From Bacteroidia bacterium (GTDB lineage Bacteria > Bacteroidota > Bacteroidia > Bacteroidales > Paludibacteraceae), in NCBI GenBank assembly GCA_009929375.1, contig SAAO01000024.1, positions 1 through 64,000 on the forward strand: DNA of 64,000 nt, written 5' to 3'. Below are positions 44,043 through 53,239 of this stretch, piece by piece (the first letter of the stretch is position 1; each line of letters opens with the position of its first letter). The notes below the pieces were generated by a model. That model was not told the origin of the DNA. It saw nothing but the letters and a program-made list of their open reading frames with translations, and searched no databases. The position numbers were made by a program, and so were the translations under genes.

Positions 44043-46589
44043 TTACTGTTTTACGAAACGAAGTGTTTCAACTCCGTTTGATGTGTGAATTCTGATGATA
44101 TAACTTCCTGATTTTAAATTAGAAATATTGATCTGAGTTTCCTGAATATTGTCGAAATTACTGTTCAGTAAAAGCTGTCCGGCAATATTATAAATTTGTG
44201 CGTCCGTAATTCTTTGTTCCGACTTTATATTTAAAAAGTCTCTCACAGGTACAGGAAAAATACTGATGCCTGATTTGCTTTCAGTTTTATTCACTGCTGT
44301 GTAGTCGTTTACAAGGGTGAAAATTATCTGAGAGTTCTCGTTCGGACTCACTCTCGACCAGTTTTCAGTAGCTGTATTCCAGTGATATAAAATAAGCATA
44401 TACTGACCGGGTGTCAGATTAATAGCTCCTTTAAACTGAGCCGACAGCGTCTCATTGTTATCAATTATTATATCCTGATAACCTATGTAGGTAAGCGAAC
44501 TTCCACCAGAAGTCGGGAATATAAAGGCTATCATTTTGTTGTCGAAATAAGCACCAGTATTTTTCAGACTGGCACTGAGAACATCGAAATTTTTGTTCAC
44601 CTTACTGTTGTTTGGAAAGCTTATTTTGCTGTTTAAATTCAAAGATGGTGTTCCTGTGGGAGCAGCTTTAATTTCCACAGTTTGTATAGCCCCGAACGAT
44701 TTCAGCGACTCAGCTTTCCCCGGGTGATTGTTGGGATCGTACATAGCGGCAAGATAATAATTGCCGGGCTCAAGTTCGATGGTTCCGTTGAAATTCAGTT
44801 CGCGGGTTTCAGCATTTATCAGATTTACATTTTCAGTCCGTACAAACTGGTATACAGTATCGTTTTCCACCGATTGCAGATAAACGCCTATAAGTGAGTT
44901 GTATTCTTTCCCGTTGTTTTTAATTTTCATGGTCAGACGTCCGGTTTTTGTACTGTAAAGATTACCGGTTAAAGTCAGCGACTCAAGACTTAATTCAGGA
45001 GCTTCGGTGGTGGGTGTGTCAAAATAAACCTTTGTGCTGCTGATTCTGACATTCACATACGAAGGTTTCCCCACAACAGAACGAACCTTCTGCCATTGAA
45101 TATCGCTTGTTTTTTTATAAATCACATGTAATTTATAATCTCCTGCCTGCACATTTGCTGCCAGACCATTGAACGAAAACGAGAGTGAATTCCAGCCATA
45201 ACCTGCCTTTAATTCTGAAATATCGTATTTTGTGAGTAAACTTACAAATTCATTATTTGCGTTATACAATCCGATGCCGATTTGTCCTGAAAATAGATTT
45301 ACGCCATAATTAAATATTTCTTTCACGCCAAAACTCATGCCCGCAGTTCGCAAAAGCGAATCGGCAGGGTAGGAGACAGTGTCATTCATGTGGATTTGAT
45401 TCAAAAATCCTGTACCCGTAGCCGGTTGCAGACCCACAACTATGCTCTGACCTCCATTGTAACCACCCGAACTTCCGCCGATGCCCTGTTCGGAAGGGTC
45501 AAGCGCTGAAATCTGAAAATATCCATCCGATGAACCACCCCAACCCCAGTTGAAGTGAAATAATCCGTTGGCATCATAGCCATCGCACACAAACTGGTGT
45601 CCTGCTTCCTGCGAAAAACCGGCATATATCAGCGGACGACCTGCGTTTAACTCAGTTTTCAGGATATTGATCCATTCTTCGCGCGAGTAATAGTTTCTGG
45701 AGTAGAATTCAAGATTCGGATTATACTTAAAGTATTTACGCATAGCCTCGGCCATGGCTTTCGACTGAGCACCGCTCGACATATCGTAATTCATGTTTAC
45801 AGCCACACCACAATTGTACATAAGTGTAGCCACAGCATTTTTTTGAGCTTCAGTGCTCGTACTGCTGTAAGTGTTTGTCATGTTGGCCCAGTCGAAAGTG
45901 ACTTTCGAAAAATCGGCTGAAAGCTCAAACTTATGTGTATCTGATGTGTAAGTGTTTGAGCCCTGACCTGTCGCAGGGTAATTGTAGTGCTTCATAATCT
46001 GAGCCATAGCTGTAGCCACGCAGCCGGTCACAGTGCGTTTTCCGGTACTTGTAATGACGGGGCATAAATTATTGTATGGTTCACCCTGATTCCATTTTAT
46101 GCCACCAAGCAATGGAGCAACTGATGTGGCAAAACTATTTTCCAGCGAAGCACTGTTACCAACCTTTTGTATAAATGCTGAACCGGAAGTTGACTGATTG
46201 CTGCTCTTTAATTGCTGTATTTCAGCTTCATAAAAACTCAGCCAGTCTTTCATGTTGTCGGGAATGTTCTGTGGGTCAAAACTGTTTGTGTCTGAATAAC
46301 CAAGTACCTCGCGCGCACGATCGTCGCCCGAAACTATGACAAAACCATTGTTCCCGTTTTTTGAAAAAATATAAAGTAAAGCATCTCCGGTGTTTGTGCC
46401 GGAAATTTTGCTGTATAGTAAACGAACTGAATTTTCGGAGGAAGATACTTTCTGAGCTCCATTGCTGACTATTGTCTTCGAAAAAAAGCGATTCGCAATT
46501 TCCCTGGCTTCCTGCGCGTTGCGGGGACGGGCATTGATGGTTGTAAAAACAAACAAGAATGCAAGGATAATAAGGTTAATTTTTCTCAT
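44043..46589 (-). CDS. C10-family (streptopain-like) cysteine protease with T9SS tail
   Basis: The 848-residue secreted protein has a signal peptide (1-20, ending INARP), a Spi/propeptide-like region (about 22-130; GDALLYIFSKNGNNGFVIVS), and the C10 catalytic domain with the nucleophile in TVTGCVATAMAQIMKHYNYP (C190) and the histidine in AGHQFVCDGYDANGLFHFNW (H331). Beta-sandwich regions follow (about 410-760), then a type A sorting domain (SIFPVPVRDFLNIKSE and LKSGSYIIRIHTSNGVETLR) for type IX secretion. It is probably cell-surface or extracellular and degrades proteins. Confidence 0.93.
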   Translation of the reverse strand: MRKINLIILAFLFVFTTINARPRNAQEAREIANRFFSKTIVSNGAQKVSSSENSVRLLYSKISGTNTGDALLYIFSKNGNNGFVIVSGDDRAREVLGYSDTNSFDPQNIPDNMKDWLSFYEAEIQQLKSSNQSTSGSAFIQKVGNSASLENSFATSVAPLLGGIKWNQGEPYNNLCPVITSTGKRTVTGCVATAMAQIMKHYNYPATGQGSNTYTSDTHKFELSADFSKVTFDWANMTNTYSSTSTEAQKNAVATLMYNCGVAVNMNYDMSSGAQSKAMAEAMRKYFKYNPNLEFYSRNYYSREEWINILKTELNAGRPLIYAGFSQEAGHQFVCDGYDANGLFHFNWGWGGSSDGYFQISALDPSEQGIGGSSGGYNGGQSIVVGLQPATGTGFLNQIHMNDTVSYPADSLLRTAGMSFGVKEIFNYGVNLFSGQIGIGLYNANNEFVSLLTKYDISELKAGYGWNSLSFSFNGLAANVQAGDYKLHVIYKKTSDIQWQKVRSVVGKPSYVNVRISSTKVYFDTPTTEAPELSLESLTLTGNLYSTKTGRLTMKIKNNGKEYNSLIGVYLQSVENDTVYQFVRTENVNLINAETRELNFNGTIELEPGNYYLAAMYDPNNHPGKAESLKSFGAIQTVEIKAAPTGTPSLNLNSKISFPNNSKVNKNFDVLSASLKNTGAYFDNKMIAFIFPTSGGSSLTYIGYQDIIIDNNETLSAQFKGAINLTPGQYMLILYHWNTATENWSRVSPNENSQIIFTLVNDYTAVNKTESKSGISIFPVPVRDFLNIKSEQRITDAQIYNIAGQLLLNSNFDNIQETQINISNLKSGSYIIRIHTSNGVETLRFVKQ

Positions 46590-47069
46590 AATACAACTTT
46601 TAAATTTTTATGCAAAGTCCTCAGATAGATATGTAAGTGAGTGTTTCTGTGTTGAATCTAATTTACATTGGGTTATAAAATCTCATCTAAACTTTCAACA
46701 TTTTATCTGATTTTTCAAATCAGTGACAAAAGTAATTATTCTTTTTGTGTTTGTATGTTAAAATGTAATGAAAGTTATAGATATGATTAAAATCAGTCAA
46801 ATTTTTTATTACGTTAATTATATAGTTGAACAGCTATTTTGAAGCAAATATATTTATTTTCAGCATAATTCTTCAGAAAAAAGCAGATTATTTTTGAGCC
46901 GGTAAAACTTTCAGTTATTCACAAAAGCGAATAAGTTATTTTCATATTTTGCAATCATGAATTTATTCAGTTTGAAATTGTTATTTGTTGATATTTTTGA
47001 ATAAGTAATAGCTGAAATGAATGAATCAGAAAACAAAACATTGCTTTATCTTTGCGGAAAAATTTTTAT
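46590..47069. other. 480-bp AT-rich divergent promoter region
   Basis: Minus strand TACTTTTG at 46727-46734 is a -7 candidate for the C10 protease, about 137 bp upstream. Plus strand TATCTTTG at 47047-47054 is a -7 candidate for the EamA gene. The rest is strongly AT-rich with no gene or repeat recognised. Confidence 0.6.
47047..47054 (+). promoter_or_regulatory. -7 box (TATCTTTG) of the EamA gene, decides the start
   Basis: TATCTTTG is a full consensus match, and transcription should begin near 47061. This rules out a start at the in-frame TTG at 47052 and leaves the ATG at 47070 with a leader under 15 nt. Confidence 0.6.
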
Positions 47070-47951
47070 ATGTTTTCAACACACACAGGTGAAATTGCAG
47101 CTTTAGGTGTATCTGTATGCTGGACACTCAGCGCTTTGTTTTTTCAGAAAGCCGGAGATAAAATCGGATCACTGTCGGTAAATATCATACGTTTAAGTAT
47201 GGCTTTCGTGTTTCTGGGTATCACTACTCTGTTTACACGGGGACTTTTTTTGCCCAGTGATGCCAGCCTGCATCAATGGATCTGGCTCGGGCTTTCGGGA
47301 ATCATTGGTTTTTTTCTGGGCGATTTATTCCTGTTTAAATCCTATTCGGTCATTGGGTCGCGCACAGCTGCGCTGATTATGAGTTTTGCACCCATGCTTA
47401 CAGCTATAATCGGTTGGTTTTTTCTGGATGAAAAGCTTACCGGTCTGAATATTCTGGCCATTGTAATCAGTCTCACAGGGATTGTAATTGCTATTGCCAA
47501 CAAAAAAATGCGTTTGAACATACCCTTAAAAGGCTTTTTACTGGCATTTGGAGGAGCTGCCGGACAAGCACTCGGAATTATTCTGAGTAAAAAAGGAATG
47601 GGCGATTACGATCCTGTGGCGGCTACTCAGATTCGTGCCATTTTCGGACTGATTTCGTTTGTGGCACTTATTACCTTTTTAGGGCGTTGGGGTAAAATAC
47701 GTGAAGCTGCCCGTCACAAAAGCGGAATGCGTTCTGTAATGATCGGGTCATTTTTCGGACCTTTTATAGGTGTGGCTTTGTCGCTTTTTGCCATTCAGCA
47801 AACAAAAACAGGGATTGCATCCACATTAATGGCTTTGGTCCCGATTTTTATTATTTGGCCATCGGCGGTAATGTTCAATGAAAAAATAAAACCACAACAT
47901 GTGATCGGAGCTATCATTAGTATTATTGGTGTGAGTTTGTTTTTTCTTTGA
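47070..47951 (+). CDS. EamA/DMT-family transporter
   Basis: The inner-membrane protein (293 aa from ATG 47070) has ten predicted hydrophobic segments in two five-helix EamA repeats. Characteristic pieces are CWTLSALFFQKAGDKIGSLS near the N-terminus, GDLFLFKSYSVIGSRTAALI and ending IIWPSAVMFNEKIKPQHVIG. It is a drug/metabolite exporter-type protein with unknown substrate. It is monocistronic and followed by tRNA-Ser. Confidence 0.92.
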   Translation: MFSTHTGEIAALGVSVCWTLSALFFQKAGDKIGSLSVNIIRLSMAFVFLGITTLFTRGLFLPSDASLHQWIWLGLSGIIGFFLGDLFLFKSYSVIGSRTAALIMSFAPMLTAIIGWFFLDEKLTGLNILAIVISLTGIVIAIANKKMRLNIPLKGFLLAFGGAAGQALGIILSKKGMGDYDPVAATQIRAIFGLISFVALITFLGRWGKIREAARHKSGMRSVMIGSFFGPFIGVALSLFAIQQTKTGIASTLMALVPIFIIWPSAVMFNEKIKPQHVIGAIISIIGVSLFFL

Positions 47952-48002
47952 TTTATTATAGAAAAAAAACTGGTCAGAATATTATTTTCATTGAAAAAAT
48001 AT

Positions 48003-48010
48003 TACTTTTG
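48003..48010 (+). promoter_or_regulatory. -7 box (TACTTTTG) of tRNA-Ser
   Basis: TACTTTTG fits TAnnTTTG, 15 bp before the tRNA 5' end. Confidence 0.6.
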
Positions 48011-48024
48011 TGGGTTTCGAATCA

Positions 48025-48111
48025 GGAAAGTTGCCAGAGTGGTCGATCGGGTCGGTCTCGAAAACCGATGTACTCGTAAGGGTACCCAGGGTTCGAATCC
48101 CTGACTTCCCG
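48025..48111 (+). tRNA. tRNA-Ser (anticodon CGA)
   Basis: The 87-nt sequence has a class II fold with a long variable arm (TGTACTCGTAAGGGTACC region). The anticodon loop CTCGAAA gives CGA, reading UCG. The T arm CAGGG-TTCGAAT-CCCTG and D arm are clear. The acceptor stem GGAAAGT with ACTTCCC has one A3-C70 mismatch. CCA is not encoded. A terminator hairpin follows. Confidence 0.95.
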
Positions 48112-48117
48112 CAAACT

Positions 48118-48156
48118 AAAAAATCCTGCTAATCAATAGACTGGCAGGATTTTTTT
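48118..48156 (+). terminator. Terminator after tRNA-Ser
   Basis: Arms AAAAAATCCTGC (48118-48129) and GCAGGATTTTTT (48144-48155) end in a T run. It also faces the end of higA and could serve both strands. Confidence 0.85.
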
Positions 48157-48168
48157 GTTTCAAAGCGA

Positions 48169-48465
48169 TTATAAAAACGTGAGACCTACTTTACGGTTAA
48201 GTCCTTTCTCAAAAATGCGGATAAGTGTTGATAATTGAATATTTCCTTTTGCATTTTCAATTTTAGAAATATAGCTTTTTTTTGTTCCTGCTCTGACAGC
48301 CAATTCTTCCTGAGTCATGTTGGCCTGAAGTCTTGCTTCTTTCAACATCTCGCTCACTATAAACATCTGGGCACGCTCTTCGTAATCGTTACGGCTTTCC
48401 GTCCCGATTTCACCATGCTCAAGTTCAATTAGTTCGTCAAAGTTCTTTATATTATTATAGTCCAT
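48169..48465 (-). CDS. higA: HigA-type antitoxin (XRE helix-turn-helix)
   Basis: The 98-residue protein (ATG 48463-48465; an upstream in-frame TTG is rejected) has a C-terminal XRE helix-turn-helix at about residues 40-90: LKEARLQANMTQEELAVRAG and TKKSYISKIENAKGNIQLST. It should bind and neutralise the HigB toxin and repress the operon through the palindrome at 48814-48831. It starts 7 bp after the original end of the toxin frame, the standard toxin-first HigBA order. Confidence 0.9.
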   Translation of the reverse strand: MDYNNIKNFDELIELEHGEIGTESRNDYEERAQMFIVSEMLKEARLQANMTQEELAVRAGTKKSYISKIENAKGNIQLSTLIRIFEKGLNRKVGLTFL

Positions 48466-48472
48466 TTTTTTA

Positions 48473-48805
48473 TTATTTATTTTCAAAATATTCAGTTTTT
48501 AATTTTATCGCACGTTCAATCTCGGTTTTAGGTGTTTTCTGTGATTTCTTTTGAAAGCCATTGAATAGAACTATCAACTATCCATGATCGAAGCAACAAA
48601 ATATCCGAAATATGTTCGATTGATATTCAATACGTATCTCAAATAATCCCTCGTATCCTGTCATAGGTGCCAGAAACTTTTCAGGCACTCTTTCTACCTG
48701 TTTTATAAGCTCTAACACATACTTTACTTTTTCTTTTACTTTAGGATTCAATTCCTTATAAAAGTCAATAAAGTAATTTTGATAAAATATTATAGTACGT
48801 GCCAT
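48473..48805 (-). pseudogene. higB: HigB/RelE-type toxin gene interrupted by an in-frame TAG
   Basis: The frame starts MARTIIFYQNYFIDFYKEL and runs 75 codons to FRIFCCFDHG, then meets TAG (48578-48580). The same frame continues without a shift for 34 codons, LIVLFNGFQKKSQKTP and so on to EYFENK, ending in TAA at 48473-48475. The continuation is the conserved C-terminus of the Gp49-like/HigB toxin family, so full length was 110 residues with one codon turned to stop. The truncated product lacks the C-terminal strand and helix and is probably inactive, unless the TAG is read through. Operator, promoter and antitoxin look intact. Confidence 0.85.
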
Positions 48806-48813
48806 GGTTTAAA

Positions 48814-48831
48814 GTTATCTGCAAAGATAAC
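48814..48831 (-). promoter_or_regulatory. higBA operator over the -7 box
   Basis: The perfect palindrome GTTATCT-gcaa-AGATAAC covers the minus-strand -7 box TATCTTTG (48822-48829), which lies 17 bp before the higB ATG. Binding by the HigA helix-turn-helix would block transcription, the usual autoregulation of such pairs. Confidence 0.7.
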
Positions 48832-48970
48832 AAAATATCTATAATGTGATCTTAGAAATAAATAATTTTCTTCAATTATATATAGCTCAACAAATAAAAA
48901 ACTGTATCAATAACTTTGAAAAAAGCATTGATACAGTCTGAATTCTAATTAGTAATCTTTTGAAAAAAAA

Positions 48971-49852
48971 TTATTTGCCTATTGCAGCAAGTTTTTGTTT
49001 TATGAGTTCGGGAATTTCTACCGGACGACGTGCTACAGGAACGCCTACAGCCTCGAAAGCTGCAATTTTTTCGGCAGCTGTACCGCTTCCACTCGAAATA
49101 ATGGCACCCGCATGACCCATTCGTTTGCCCGGAGGTGCTGTTTGTCCGGCAATAAAGGCTACAACGGGTTTGGTCACTTTTTCTTTTATAAATTGAGCTG
49201 CACGTTCTTCTGCATCGCCACCAATTTCGCCAATCAGCACAATGGCTTCGGTTTCGGGATCGTCTTCGAACATTTGCAACAATTCCTGATAATAAAGTCC
49301 GGCTACGGGATCGCCACCAATACCAATGCAGGTACTTTGTCCGATACCGTTAGTGGTGAGCTGATTCACCATTTCGTAGGTGAGCGTGCCACTCCGACTC
49401 ATAAGTCCCACATTCCCTTTTTTGAAGATATTTCCCGGCAAAATGCCCACCAAAGCTTCGCCCGGAGTTATTAAACCCGGACAATTTGCCCCGATAAGTT
49501 TTACATTTTTCTTTTTCAGATAATTGGTGGCTTTCACCATGTCGAGTGTGGGGACACCCTCGGAAATACAAATGACAAGTTCCACACCTGCGTCGGCAGC
49601 TTCGAGAATGGCATCGCCAGCCATTGCAGCAGGTACAAAAATAATGGAAGTGTTGGCACCGGTTTTGGCCACAGCTTCTTCTACTGTATTAAAAACGGGA
49701 ATATCGTGCACCGTTTGTCCGCCTTTACCGGGCGAAACACCAGCAACAATATTGGTGCCGTATTCTTTCATTTTTGAAGTATGAAAACTTCCATCGCGGC
49801 CGGTAATGCCCTGCACGACTAATTTTGTGTTTTTATTGACTAATATACTCAT
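48971..49852 (-). CDS. sucD: Succinyl-CoA synthetase (succinate-CoA ligase), alpha subunit
   Basis: The enzyme interconverts succinyl-CoA and succinate with nucleotide phosphorylation. The 293-residue protein (ATG 49850-49852; a longer frame is rejected) begins [21 protein letters not shown], has the CoA-binding Rossmann region, the [14 protein letters not shown] motif and the phospho-histidine site [14 protein letters not shown] near residue 245. It follows sucC by 47 bp. Confidence 0.98.
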   Translation of the reverse strand: MSILVNKNTKLVVQGITGRDGSFHTSKMKEYGTNIVAGVSPGKGGQTVHDIPVFNTVEEAVAKTGANTSIIFVPAAMAGDAILEAADAGVELVICISEGVPTLDMVKATNYLKKKNVKLIGANCPGLITPGEALVGILPGNIFKKGNVGLMSRSGTLTYEMVNQLTTNGIGQSTCIGIGGDPVAGLYYQELLQMFEDDPETEAIVLIGEIGGDAEERAAQFIKEKVTKPVVAFIAGQTAPPGKRMGHAGAIISSGSGTAAEKIAAFEAVGVPVARRPVEIPELIKQKLAAIGK

Positions 49853-49899
49853 GGTAAATCGTTTTTTTTTGAATTGGAGAAATTTTGATTTGCTTGTAA

Positions 49900-51045
49900 T
49901 TAAGCTTTGTTGCAACCTTGACACAGGCGGATGGCTTCCTGAGCAGCCTGACTCATGGTTTCGACCACTGGCAGATTTGCTTTGTGGATAATTTCGAGCC
50001 CTTCTTTGGCATTTGTGCCCGAAAGACGCACCACCACAGGAATATTGGTTTTAAGCGTGTCGAGCGCTTCCACCAAACCACGGGCCACATCGTCGCATCG
50101 TGTAATTCCTCCGAATATATTGATCATTACTACTTTTACATTTTTGTCGGAAAGCAAAAGATTCATCGCATACACTACCTTGCGCGGATTCGAACTACCT
50201 CCGATATCGAGAAAATTGGCCGGATTTCCACCAAAATGTTTGATCAAATCCATTGTGGCCATTGCCAAACCTGCACCGTTTACCATACAACCAATAGTAC
50301 CATCGAGGCGAATGTAAGATAAACCCTTTTCTTTGGCTTCAATTTCTTTTAGCTCGTCGGCTGTGGGTTCGTTCAGTTTTTCAATATCGATTTGTCGGTA
50401 AAGTGCGTTGTCGTCGAAATTCATTTTACCATCGAGTGCAAGCAGTTTTCCCTCGTCGGTAATTACCAACGGGTTTATTTCTACCAACGAAGCGTCGGTA
50501 TCTATAAAAATCTGATAGAGTTTTTTGAAAAGTGAAACGGCCTGTTTCACCAGATTGAAATCGTTGAAAAGCCCGAACGCAATTTTACGTGCTACAAAGT
50601 CGGTCATTCCCAGGTCGGGATCGATGGAGTATTTGTGAATGGCGTTGGGGTTTTCTTTGGCCACTTCTTCAATTTCGACACCACCTTCGGCGCTCGCCAT
50701 AAAAAGTACCGATTTGGTATTACGGTCGATGGTCATTCCCACATAAAATTCAGAATTGAACTTTACGCCTTGTGCTACAAGTACTTTTTCAACTGTGTAA
50801 CCTTTAATGTCCATGCCGAGAATGGCTTCAGCTGCTGCTTTGAGTTCCTCCTGTGTGCGGGCGAGTTTTACGCCGCCGGCTTTTCCGCGTCCTCCTGCGT
50901 GAACCTGTGCTTTTACCACTACTGGTAATCCAAGTCTGGCTCCGGCATCAATCACTTCTGCAACGCTGTAGCAGACAGTTTCGTTGGTTACGGGTATTCC
51001 GTAGCGCGAGAAAATTTCTTTTGCTTGATATTCGTGAATCTTCAT
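49900..51045 (-). CDS. sucC: Succinyl-CoA synthetase (succinate-CoA ligase), beta subunit
   Basis: The beta subunit has an ATP-grasp fold and binds nucleotide and succinate. The start is the ATG at 51043-51045, giving 381 residues from [18 protein letters not shown]; the extra upstream frame is rejected by family alignment. Conserved pieces include [30 protein letters not shown] and the phosphohistidine-helix region [15 protein letters not shown], where the more usual GG is followed by SS instead of GA. It is cotranscribed with sucD. Confidence 0.98.
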   Translation of the reverse strand: MKIHEYQAKEIFSRYGIPVTNETVCYSVAEVIDAGARLGLPVVVKAQVHAGGRGKAGGVKLARTQEELKAAAEAILGMDIKGYTVEKVLVAQGVKFNSEFYVGMTIDRNTKSVLFMASAEGGVEIEEVAKENPNAIHKYSIDPDLGMTDFVARKIAFGLFNDFNLVKQAVSLFKKLYQIFIDTDASLVEINPLVITDEGKLLALDGKMNFDDNALYRQIDIEKLNEPTADELKEIEAKEKGLSYIRLDGTIGCMVNGAGLAMATMDLIKHFGGNPANFLDIGGSSNPRKVVYAMNLLLSDKNVKVVMINIFGGITRCDDVARGLVEALDTLKTNIPVVVRLSGTNAKEGLEIIHKANLPVVETMSQAAQEAIRLCQGCNKA

Positions 51046-51237
51046 GTAATGTTGTTTAATGTTATTCGAGCCATTGGGGTAGCTCTTACGAGTTTTAACT
51101 AAACAATAAACACTTTTCACTATGAAGTTGTTTTGTAAATTTCTCCTTTTTTTGAAATTATTGAAAAATTGATTTGATTACGATTTATTTTGACAATATT
51201 TATGAACTGATTTATAATATTTAATCTGTAGTCATTC

Positions 51238-51262
51238 ATATTATTCGTTAAATCAGCGTTTC
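51238..51262. repeat. Fragment of the AACGCTGATT palindromic element
   Basis: TATTCGTTAAATCAGCGTTT (about 51241-51260) matches the outer end of copies A and B (AAATCAGCGTT). It abuts the stop codon of the PepSY-flavodoxin gene. The rest of the element is not recognisable. Confidence 0.55.
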
Positions 51263-52746
51263 TATTTCTTTTTAAATGTGTAATTATCAGTATTTTCCGA
51301 TAAGTATATTCCGCTTTTTTCGCTCCAGGCTTTGGCCCATGCAGCAAATTCAGTAGCGGAGCGTTTGTTTACAGTATGCGTCTCGAGCAATGGTTTTGCC
51401 CATTTTTGCTTGCTGAGCATTTTCTCCGTTTCAAATGCATAGGCGCAAAAATCCTCGTATTTGATGGAGCCAAATCCAACTATTGAGTATTTTACTTTTT
51501 GACTGAAATATAGTTTTTTAAGGCGTTTTTTGAAACCACAGGCAGAAGCAGGAGCCTCGCCTTTGCCATAAGTGGAGCAAAAAATAAGTAAATGTTGCAA
51601 GGATTCAAAGTGGCGGAAATCGTTCATGTCGCACATGTAAACCTTGTGCCCCTGAGCTTCGAGTTGTTGGAATACCGAAGCGGCAAATTTTCGTGTGTTT
51701 CCGTTTTCGGTGCCGGTGAGAATTACGATTTCAGCATCCTTAGCCTTGAATTTATTTCTGCGTTTTTTGTGCGTGCGCTTGTAGGTAATAGCAAATCCTG
51801 TCCATGCAAATCCCACAATGCTGAGCGATGCAATGGCCAGAATAATGGCCCACAACGAACTCCCTGAACCTGTGTGCAAATCGAAACTCAATTGTTTGAA
51901 AAGTACATCGTAGGGGTAGCGTGTTTCTTCAATAATAGTTCCATTGAACTGATTGATTTTGAGTTCTCTGTCTTTTAATTTTAGAATGAAAAATTCTTCG
52001 GGATCTTCAATAAACGGGAAATCAATTTTATTTAATTCTGCAAAAGTGATTTCGTTGAAAACCGGAAAGTCTTTCAAAGGAATTTTTTCAGAATGCTGAT
52101 TGATGAAAGTTTCTGAAACAGCTTGTTTTTCAGGTAATAACTGAAAACGTTTCATGAAAAGGAAAGTGCCGGTAAAAGCCGTGATAAACAGCGGAATAAA
52201 CATGGTGCGACCCAGCCATACATGCCATTTAACCACTTTACTGCCCGAAGGTTGTTTTGCAAAAAACTTTCGCACGCCCTGTTGACGTTTGATAATGAGC
52301 ATTACGCCCGACACAATGATAATAATAAACAGAAATGAAACCACACCGACTATAAAACGGCCTGTTTCGTGTAGAAACAACGAACGGTGCAGCGATAAAT
52401 TCCATTGTACAAATTTGCTCTCAACGCGTACCGGAGCTATTGAATCGCCATTGTGAGGGTTAATTATAAGTTTTTGCGGGTTGAAATCAGCATCGGTGGT
52501 TTCTACGATTACATGTCCGAATTTATTTACCGAAACAGCATTCACAGCGGGATATTTATTCTGAATTACCGGAAGTGCTTCGGCTAATGTAAGTTCGTTT
52601 GCGGGTACGCTTTCGTACGACGAAATGCTGCGCTCATTCACCGCATGAAACGCCAGTACAACGCCTGTGAGCGATGCAATCAGTAAAAAGATAAAAGTAA
52701 CAACGGCCAGCGCAAGATGCGCAAGCCGCCATATTTTTGAAGTCAT
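51262..52746 (-). CDS. PepSY-TM iron reductase fused to flavodoxin (XusC-like)
   Basis: The 494-residue inner-membrane protein has four main membrane helices (about 12-34, 125-150, 178-200 and 300-325) with a PepSY-containing periplasmic region between, followed by a cytosolic flavodoxin domain (about 345-485) with the FMN phosphate loop ILTGTENGNTRKFA and the STYGKGEAP motif. Such PepSY proteins reduce ferric siderophores or heme in the periplasm; fusion to flavodoxin supplies electrons. It is the last gene of an ankyrin-DUF2271-PepSY operon opposite a TonB receptor and DUF4374 lipoprotein. Confidence 0.9.
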   Translation of the reverse strand: MTSKIWRLAHLALAVVTFIFLLIASLTGVVLAFHAVNERSISSYESVPANELTLAEALPVIQNKYPAVNAVSVNKFGHVIVETTDADFNPQKLIINPHNGDSIAPVRVESKFVQWNLSLHRSLFLHETGRFIVGVVSFLFIIIIVSGVMLIIKRQQGVRKFFAKQPSGSKVVKWHVWLGRTMFIPLFITAFTGTFLFMKRFQLLPEKQAVSETFINQHSEKIPLKDFPVFNEITFAELNKIDFPFIEDPEEFFILKLKDRELKINQFNGTIIEETRYPYDVLFKQLSFDLHTGSGSSLWAIILAIASLSIVGFAWTGFAITYKRTHKKRRNKFKAKDAEIVILTGTENGNTRKFAASVFQQLEAQGHKVYMCDMNDFRHFESLQHLLIFCSTYGKGEAPASACGFKKRLKKLYFSQKVKYSIVGFGSIKYEDFCAYAFETEKMLSKQKWAKPLLETHTVNKRSATEFAAWAKAWSEKSGIYLSENTDNYTFKKK

Positions 52747-52759
52747 TGTAATTGAGAGT

Positions 52760-53233
52760 TTATTGAACCTTGTTTAATTTCACCATTTTGATATAGCCTT
52801 TTCCATCAGCTTTTTCGGTGATTTTTTCTGTTGTCAGAGGTATTATTACATCGTCGGCAAAATACTTCTGGTCTTCCACAGCCGATTCGAAACGAATTTT
52901 GTAACCTTTGTTAAGCAGCTTATCGTCGATTGTAAAAGTGGTAATTCTGCGGTCGCCACCTTTGATTGACGCGCCACTAATGGCATCGAGTTTTTCGGGT
53001 TTGGCCTGCTGCGCTTTGTACCACTCGGTCAGGCTGTCGTACCATTTTTTATCCGGACCAAGTACCGCCAATGTCTTTTCGTATTTGTTTTTAGCATTTA
53101 ACAATGATACAACCACATAAGCGCTTTCGCCTTTGTAGGCATTCATCTGCAACATGCAACGGTATTGAGTTTGCGCTTTGAGTGAAATTGAAGCAAGAAA
53201 AATGAATAATACTGTAAGTTTGAAAAATTTCAT
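52760..53233 (-). CDS. DUF2271 periplasmic protein
   Basis: The 157-residue exported protein has a signal peptide (1-20, ending SLKAQ) and the DUF2271 layout: YRCMLQMNAYKGESAYVVVS, WYDSLTEWYKAQQ and the AISGASIKGGDRRITTF motif (about 84-100). Family members are often encoded with PepSY reductases and ApbE flavin transferases; the biochemical role is unknown. It starts 6 bp after the ankyrin gene and ends 13 bp before the PepSY gene. Confidence 0.88.
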   Translation of the reverse strand: MKFFKLTVLFIFLASISLKAQTQYRCMLQMNAYKGESAYVVVSLLNAKNKYEKTLAVLGPDKKWYDSLTEWYKAQQAKPEKLDAISGASIKGGDRRITTFTIDDKLLNKGYKIRFESAVEDQKYFADDVIIPLTTEKITEKADGKGYIKMVKLNKVQ

Positions 53234-53239
53234 AAGGAC

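Noticed and set aside
51120-51347. 75-residue minus-strand frame spanning the end of the PepSY-flavodoxin gene
   Set aside because: It overlaps a confident gene and AT-rich intergenic DNA and has no recognisable features.
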